A stretch of DNA of 64,000 bases. Source: Periplaneta americana. Its lineage: Eukaryota > Arthropoda > Insecta > Blattodea > Blattidae. The notes beneath the pieces were generated by a model. That model did not search any database, had not been told where the DNA came from, and saw nothing but the letters and a program-made list of their open reading frames with translations. A program made the translations under genes and the position numbers. Positions 57,318-64,000 of the stretch are shown one piece after another. The DNA lies in contig NC_091125.1 in the NCBI RefSeq assembly GCF_040183065.1, positions 122,858,121 to 122,922,120 of the forward strand. Direction: 5' to 3'. The stretch's first letter is position 1, and every line of letters starts with the position of its first letter.

Positions 57318-57596
57318 TGGTCCGTCCCAGGAATCTGTACAGTGAACCGCCACATGTGGGGGCGGAATCTATCTGTGCCGCAGTGTATTGCGGTCAGCAT
57401 CAGTTCGAGGCCGCTAAAGGGTAAGATGCTCGTGGTAGAGTGTTCAGATAGAAATGATCCCCTCTCTGCAAGGGATTGGTAGTTTCGTTCAATCAATGTC
57501 TCCCCCAGAGTGGTTATTGGTCCTAGCCCTCCCATATACCATTTGCGCACAGGTTTTATTTCGTCTTTCTACTCCACAGATTTCTGGAACGGACCA
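57318..57596. mobile_element. 279-bp MITE with TA duplication
   Basis: TGGTCCGTCCCAGGAATCTG (left) and CAGATTTCTGGAACGGACCA (right) are inverted with two mismatches. TA lies outside both ends (57316-57317, 57597-57598), as in Tc1/mariner-type MITEs. The interior is GC-rich and non-coding; the 81-codon minus frame across it is chance. Confidence 0.85.
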
Positions 57597-57598
57597 TA

Positions 57599-57963
57599 AG
57601 TAACAGTTTCTTCAACATAACAGAACTTTATTAACAAATTGTACCAAAGATCTTAAACCATAAAAGCTAGCTAAAATATGAGTACATATTTGAAAAGCTC
57701 ATGTTCACTTACATATTTCACTCGCAATATGTATAGATTCACCTCTCGTACTATGGGCGTGTCAAGCAATTGAAGGTGTGGGGTGAGCGAAAACTGTTGC
57801 ATATTTTCATATAGTGATTCTGTAACAACGTGTAAAATATTCATTATGGCGTAAAATTAAATTACACAGAAATTCTGTATTTACTCTTAAATTTAGATAC
57901 AGGTTTTTGTTGTCTAGCTTTTACAAATACTGAGTCATTAGCATTTAACGATGTTACTGGCCA
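57599..57963. other. No feature seen
   Basis: AT-rich spacer before the tandem array. Confidence 0.45.
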
Positions 57964-59209
57964 GCGTGACTTACATTTTGTATCTAGTACAGGCTCGTAG
58001 ATAATAGCTATTTATGAGGCAAGTTCGTAAAGGTTCTCTTTTTGGCACGAGTGTAAAATTTATGGAACGAGGCGAAGTCGACTTTCACAAACATACAAGG
58101 GCCAAAAAATAACTTTACGAATGTGTATCATACAATGTTTTTTTCTACGATATCACAAATTTACATCAAATAATAATATTTCGAATTGGAGAGGTTATAA
58201 GATCACGATGTAAGCGTGACTTACATTTTGTATCTAGTACAGGCTCGTAGATAATAGCTATTTATGAGGCAAGTTCATAAAGGTTCTCTTTTTGGCACGA
58301 GTGTAAAATTTATGGAACGAGGCGAAGTCGACTTTCACAAACATACAAGGGCCAAAAAATAACTTTACGAATGTGTATCGTACAATGTTTTTTTCTACGA
58401 TATCACAAATTTACATCAAATAATAATATTTCGAATTGGAGAGGTTATAAGATCACGATGTAAGCGTGACTTACATTTTGTATCTAGTACAGGCTCGTAG
58501 ATAATAGCTATTTATGAGACAAGTTCGTAAAGGTTCTCTTTTTGGCACGAGTGTAAAATTTATGGAACGAGGCGAAGTCGACTTTCACAAACATACAAGG
58601 GCCAAAAAATAACTTTACGAATGTGTATCGTACAATGTTTTTTTCTACGATATCACAAATTTACATCAAATAATAATATTTCGAATTGGAGAGGTTATAA
58701 GATCACGATGTAAGCGTGACTTACATTTTGTATCTAGTACAGGCTCGTAGATAATAGCTATTTATGAGACAAGTTCGTAAAGGTTCTCTTTTTGGCACGA
58801 GTGTAAAATTTATGGAACGAGGCGAAGTCGACTTTCACAAACATACAAGGGCCAAAAAATAACTTTACGAATGTGTATCGTACAATGTTTTTTCTACGAT
58901 ATCACAAATTTACATCAAATAATAATATTTCGAATTGGAGAGGTTATAAGATCACGATGTAAGCGTGACTTACATTTTGTATCTAGTACAGGCTCGTAGA
59001 TAATAGCTATTTATGAGGCAAGTTCATAAAGGTTCTCTTTTTGGCACGAGTGTAAAATTTATGGAACGAGGCGAAGTCGACTTTCACAAACATACAAGGG
59101 CCAAAAAATAACTTTACGAATGTGTATCGTACAATGTTTTTTCTACGATATCACAAATTTACATCAAATAATAATATTTAGAATTGGAGAGGTTATAAGA
59201 TCACGATGT
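57964..59209. repeat. Tandem array, 250-bp unit, five copies
   Basis: GCGTGACTTACATTTTGTAT recurs at 57964, 58214, 58464, 58714 and 58963. Copies differ by only a handful of bases (e.g. CAAGTTCGTAAAG against CAAGTTCATAAAG, one T lost in copies 4 and 5). Each unit contains an imperfect inverted repeat, AGTTCGTAAAGGTTCTC...TTTTTGGCAC against GGGCCAAAAAATAACTTTAC...GAATGT, about 27-nt arms around a ~50-nt loop. No coding capacity. Confidence 0.97.
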
Positions 59210-60235
59210 CATGGCCGTCTACATTGAGAATCATTAAGAATTAAGTAACCATGGAATTACAGCCTCATTTATTAATAATCACGATTTCATGCCATCTTAA
59301 CCGGACATAATCAACAAAGCGGTTGGAAAAAGTTGAGTGTTACTTCTTGTTGCAATGAGTAACATGTAGCTTCAAAATTAATAAGGGATAAAATGTAAAT
59401 GTGAATGTTACGTGTAATATTTAAGTAATGAAAAATCGAAGTAATGTATTAATTCCTTATTGAATGAAGTTCGTACATTGAATATTACATTTTTTTTGGT
59501 AATATGTAAAATAAATAGCAGTGTGTAAAGTGATTACTGACTTTCTTGCGCACTAGTGTTTTAAAGACTCACTTTACGCAATAACAGTGGATAAAATGCA
59601 ACTTTACACACTATCGTAGAAAAATGTTATTAAATGTTAAAAATAAAAAGTTATGACTATGAAAAATTATCTATAGTAATGTCAAAACAGGTCTGAGATT
59701 TATTAGGACTATTTCGTGAAATGTAAATAATATATCCCTAAAATTCACTCACAAAATGTTAATAATTGTATATTTATGAATAATTAACCTATTCAGACAC
59801 TGTGAAGTCGAAATAGATGAATAACGATTACTGCAATAAAGAAATTGAATTTTATTCAGTAATGCCAATTGAGAAAAGTGAAATACAGGCTTAAATATGT
59901 AAATTACATGTACTGCGCTTTTTTCTTGTTATTATAACAGAAATACGTTTTCATTATCTGCTGAAATCATAATTTAATTTAAAAATTGTATAGTATAATT
60001 ACAAATAACCTGATTAATACATTAATTAAATGAACAATTGTTATGAAGGAGTGTAATTTTTTTTAGATACAATGGACATGGAATTAGATGAAGATATAGA
60101 TGTGGAAGTAGGCTTTCGCAATTGATTTAGTACAATGGAACCATGCTCATCGATCTACGTAGAAACAGTTGGCGACACTGACTAAACAAAAGAACGACCA
60201 TGCGATAAATTGATAGTGATAAATCGAGCTGCAGA
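59210..60235. other. No confirmed gene; small inverted repeat
   Basis: AGTGTGTAAAGT at about 59520 is inverted as ACTTTACACACT at about 59601, about 100 bp apart. At 60071, after a T-run ending in TTTTAG, a short frame MDMELDEDIDVEVGFRN can be read, too short to call an exon. Confidence 0.35.
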
Positions 60236-60239
60236 AATT

Positions 60240-60345
60240 ATCGCGATGTAAGACTATGATTGGTTGTAATTCAAAATTTCATCACACTTCATTGGCCGAA
60301 AATGGAATGACGTCATATAAACGAAACAGTCTTCAAAAATAGATA
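60240..60345 (+). promoter_or_regulatory. Promoter-like cluster (two CCAAT boxes, CRE, TATA-like)
   Basis: ATTGG at 60259 and 60291 (CCAAT in reverse), a perfect TGACGTCA at 60308-60315 and TATAAAC directly after it at 60316-60322. Spacing and order resemble an RNA polymerase II promoter reading rightward. No gene is recognised downstream, so it may be coincidence or part of a repeat. Confidence 0.25.
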
Positions 60346-60589
60346 GAGTAAAACTAGTTTAAAAGAGCCTTTGTGACTCTTTTTTGATTCATAAGGAAGC
60401 TAAATTAAAAAAAAACAGTGAACTAAACAAGGTGAAATAGCTCTATGTATGTGATTCAGAAAATAATGTGGTTAATAATTGTATAGAATTGTATAAAGTT
60501 CAATAGTAGTGACGACGGAATGTCTAATGTTTGTTACATAAAATTAAATCACAAAAAAAAAAAACAATTTTATTCTATTGTATTTGGTG

Positions 60590-61433
60590 AACAGAGATAA
60601 TGTCCAATACAGAAAGCTTTAACATACGAAAATGCCCATATGCTTCTAATGTCCAATATTTACTGAAAGGTACTACAGTATAATGTCCAACGCAAAAATA
60701 TCCACGCAGTAATTAAGACCAAAGGCCAAAATGTCCAATTAACGACAATGTCCATGTGATTGTAATGTAGAAGATACGAAAAAGTCAAATGTAAATATAA
60801 TATAACAACACAATTACTCACATAACGATGTCTGCAATATAACTTTATTTGCTAATAGGCTATAATAGCTATTACAAAAACATTATAAGCAGTAAATTTT
60901 TATGGACTTCGGAAACGTAGGATAACATTAATTTAGTATTCGTCAACATTTTCAGGCCCATCCGGGTTACTGTATAATTTGGGATGATATGAATTTGCTC
61001 TTAAATAGCTAGGCAATTAATTTTCAGCTTTATATTGCTTGTAGCTGTTTATTAGAATGGCGATTCTTTATTGGTTCTCTATATACCTTTTATTTAGGGC
61101 CTGTTTTATATTAGTGTGATCTGCAAGTAATTGTAAGGCCATGGTTTCTATTTGGCTTTGTTGCTGTTTGAAATGTTCAATAAAACGCCAAATATTTACA
61201 CAAGTTATACTGTATTATTACATGTTGGACTTCCGTACATATTGGGCCTTTAATATATCGGACCTATTGCGTATTGGTCCATTTCGTATATTGGATGTAT
61301 TACATTTTGAATCATTTTGCTTTTTGGGCATTTATTGCTTGGATTAAACTTCTCGGACGATTTTTACTTGAATATTTTTGACTGGACCTTTTTGTCTGTG
61401 GACATTTTAAATTGGACGAAATTACCTGTAACA
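60590..61433. mobile_element. Element with symmetrical TGTCCA / TGGACA subterminal motifs
   Basis: The left half (60590-60770) has seven spaced copies of AATGTCCAAT or close variants. The right half (61205-61430) has about eleven spaced copies of the complement (TTGGACATT, ATCGGACC, ATTGGTCC, TTGGGCATT). The outermost sequences ACAGAGATAATGTCCAAT and, inverted, ACAGGTAATTTCGTCCAAT may be terminal repeats. The interior is AT-rich and non-coding. No target duplication was identified. Confidence 0.55.
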
Positions 61434-62500
61434 TTGTATTTATCGCGTAAACGGTTAATACTTGAGAGAAATAGCTAAAACTCAAGAAAATTCGAGTTAA
61501 AATATTAATATAAATTGCTTACTATTCACATGACACTTTTGGTTTCACCTGTAAATGATTGTTCGCGTTTATCTTTCGTAAAAAACACGACTCCGGTAAT
61601 GCTTTAGCAATTCAATTATACTCTCTATTTAACGTCAATTTTAAATTACAGAAGCTATCCAGAAGCGATGAGATTATCATACAGCTGTAATTCAGACATA
61701 GTGGAAAGGTAATGACGAAGGGAGTGGAGTGTTTTGAGAATACCTGGTCTCTATCCGCCATCTATGTCACAAATTTCAGAGAATAAACCTCAACCTCTTT
61801 AGTAAGGATTCGTCAGTTAACGCAGGATTCTCTCATGTGATCCCCGAGTACGGTATGTGAAGACTCACACATGCACAGACAGAAAGTTGTGGACGTTGAT
61901 ATGCCTACACATTTACCTGTGCCACAAGAGACTTGTTCATATCTTCTGCCTCGGAATAAATTGTGAAGCTTTCCAAAGTGTTTAAAAAGGGATTTTAACA
62001 GAATATTAAATTTAAAGCTCATGAATATTAATATCAATAGGTTTGTTGTGCAGAAAATTCATGAATACGTTACAAGAAGTTACAAGCCTATTTAAAATGG
62101 AAATTCTCATTTCCAGGCAATGCAAACAACGATTTTCAAAATTCTGTGTAGAATGTTTAAAATTTGTACAACTGCAAAATGTTTAATATTTTTAGGGCGT
62201 TTCTTTATACAGGATGATACTATGAGTATGATAAGAATTGAAACGGTTGCTAAAGTGTGTAAAGGTGTACACGGCTCCGTCCATATAGGAGAAAGCTAAT
62301 GTTTACCGACTTAGATACGACACACGAAGCAAGTCCCCTGCAATCTGCAAGCATCATGGTTAGGTAGAGCACGAAAGTCAAGGAATGTTATGGACAGTAA
62401 AAAAATGTTCATACGGGTTGTTAATTCATTATAAAAAGTGAATCTGATACAATGCTAATAAAATTAATTTTATTTCCTATAAAATATATATTTATAAAAG
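61434..62500. other. No gene seen
   Basis: AT-rich. The minus frame 62037-61813 has no recognisable domain. Confidence 0.4.
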
Positions 62501-62543
<43 letters not shown>

Positions 62544-62545
62544 AT
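62501..62545. repeat. (AAAT)n microsatellite
   Basis: Perfect TAAA tetranucleotide run. Confidence 0.95.
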
Positions 62546-62639
62546 ATTACTTGGAACACTCCAGCAATATCTTTAATACTTTCACCGTTTTCAAGGCGTT
62601 GAATAATATTTACTTTGTCAGAAATACTCAGACATGAAC

Positions 62640-62684
62640 GTGTTTGTATGTTAGTCAGATAGTCAGATAATCAGTCAGTCAGAT

Positions 62685-62716
<32 letters not shown>

Positions 62717-63290
62717 AGTGAGTGAGATAGATAGTCAGTCAGCCAGTGAGATAGTCAGTCAGTCAGTCAGTCAGTCAGTTAGGAGTCAGTCAGTCAGCAA
62801 GATAGTCAGTCAGCCAGTGAGATAGATAGTCAGTCAGTCAGTCAGTCAGTCAGGAGTCAGTCAGTCAGCGAGATAGTCAGTCAGCCAGTGAGATAGATAG
62901 ATAGTCAGTCAGTCAGTCAGTGAGTCAGTCAGTCAGTCAGTCAGTCAGGAGTCAGTCAGTCAGCGAGATAGTCAGCCAGTGAGATAGATAGTCAGTCAGT
63001 CAGTCAGTCAGTCAGTCAGTGAGATAGTCAGTCAGCCAGTGAGATAGTCAGTCAGTCAGTCAGTCAGTCAGTCTGGAGTCAGTCAGTCAGTCAGCGAGAT
63101 AGTCAGCCAGCCAGTGAGATAGATAGTCAGTCAGTCAGTCAGTCAGTCAGAGCCAGTCAGTCAGATAGATAGTCAGTCAGTCAGTCAGTCAGTCAGTCAG
63201 TCAGTCAGAGAGTCAGTCAGTCAGTCAAAGCTATATTAGTCGGTAAATGTGTCAATAAACCAGTTCGTCAGTCAGTCAGTAAGTCAGTAA
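62640..63290. repeat. (CAGT)n microsatellite with GATA interruptions, about 650 bp
   Basis: Mostly CAGT/GTCA tetramers. Interruptions such as GCCAGTGAGATAGATAGT and GGAGTCAGTCAGTCAGCGAG recur about every 70-85 bp, giving a loose higher-order pattern. Confidence 0.97.
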
Positions 63291-64000
63291 TGTGTTATTC
63301 TTGCTTCCCTGCTATAAAGTTAATGCTAAGTAGGCCATTTCATGTTATTTATGGCGAGTATGAATTGTGAATACATTTCAGTTCGAGTATAATTCCAGTA
63401 GATGACACAAATGTGAAAAAGTGATGTTCTGAAGTGTACCACGTAAATCTGAAAACATTTCTATCAGCTGTACGAGTAAAAAAACTGGAGTATGAAGGTG
63501 GACAAGGATGTCCAGGAGCATTGGCTAATCCTCTCCGCTTGCTCGACAGCTAAATCCTCTTTGAACCACATATAATCCTTTCGATTCACAGGTCCATGAA
63601 TGTTTGTGACCAGTATATGTGCACAGAAAATATGTCGATGAGGGATTAAACATACTTTACTCCCATTAACTTGGATTCTACAAGATACAACCTAAATTAT
63701 TTTTCTCGTCATGTCTACCTCATTTAACATAACTGTTTTCGTTTTAACGATATGTTATGTCATATTTATGGATAGCAATTATATTAGACTTAGTTTGATT
63801 ATACCCAGGTAAAGGTTAAGATCAAGCCACCAAATGAATGTGCACACCTTATGAGCGGGAAACTGATAAAATTGGCATAGTTTCATATTGGCATTTTATA
63901 TCTGCTATTCTTTTGGCAACAGCCATCCAAGGCTTCTGCCATATTTGTTGTCCTTCATAATTATGATCTTCTCATTTTCTTTCTCCTGCTTTTTATATTT
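63291..64000. other. No gene seen
   Basis: AT-rich right edge without recognisable coding or repeat features. Confidence 0.45.

Overview
This is a eukaryotic, AT-rich, repeat-dominated window. It is most likely from an insect and probably a cockroach. That assignment is inference: it rests on insect-type CNOT7 exons, on several non-LTR families ending in a WAGHV-type C-terminal domain with (GTAA)n tails that I associate with the American cockroach, and on arthropod tRNA-derived SINEs. No bacterial operon, virus or CRISPR array is present.

The only confident host gene is CNOT7 (Pop2/Caf1 deadenylase of the CCR4-NOT complex), on the minus strand. Four exons are visible: a start exon at 19554-19677 (ATG at 19569) and coding exons at 8494-8633, 6354-6547 and 457-618. 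All splice phases agree. Together they encode about 171 residues; the rest of the protein lies beyond the left edge. The introns, roughly 10.9, 1.9 and 5.7 kb, are filled with transposable elements.

Region by region: 0.6-6.3 kb (CNOT7 intron 3) holds a Penelope-type ribozyme-like remnant, a 340-bp MITE, a 153-bp tandem duplication and a truncated RNase H-bearing LINE. 6.5-8.5 kb holds an RTE-like LINE tail. 8.6-19.5 kb (intron 1) holds a hAT element with a perfect 8-bp duplication, a mariner transposase relic, a Penelope GIY-YIG fragment, a 1.1-kb GC-rich TIR element, a 963-bp RTE-like copy and a hairpin MITE. 20-34.5 kb holds SINEs, palindromic and fragmentary DUF4817/IS630-type transposase relics, a TA-flanked TIR element, a reverse-transcriptase fragment and a Harbinger-like element with a Myb-like reading frame. 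37.4-38.4 kb holds two tRNA-SINEs around a palindromic Penelope-like insertion.

The most unusual structure spans about 41.73-49.92 kb. Two diverged arms of roughly 0.75-0.85 kb in inverted orientation enclose about 4.3 kb of a 20/21-bp satellite with local higher-order repeats. The satellite is itself interrupted by an 835-bp TIR transposon with an exact TTA duplication. Further right lie more LINE copies (50.8-54.7 kb), large AAT/AAC microsatellites, a TA-flanked MITE (57.3 kb), a five-copy 250-bp tandem array with an internal hairpin (57.96-59.21 kb), an element built of symmetrical TGTCCA/TGGACA motifs (60.6-61.4 kb) and a 650-bp CAGT microsatellite (62.6-63.3 kb).

Most open reading frames here are transposon debris, satellite artefacts or chance. 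All similarity calls were made by eye and no search was run.
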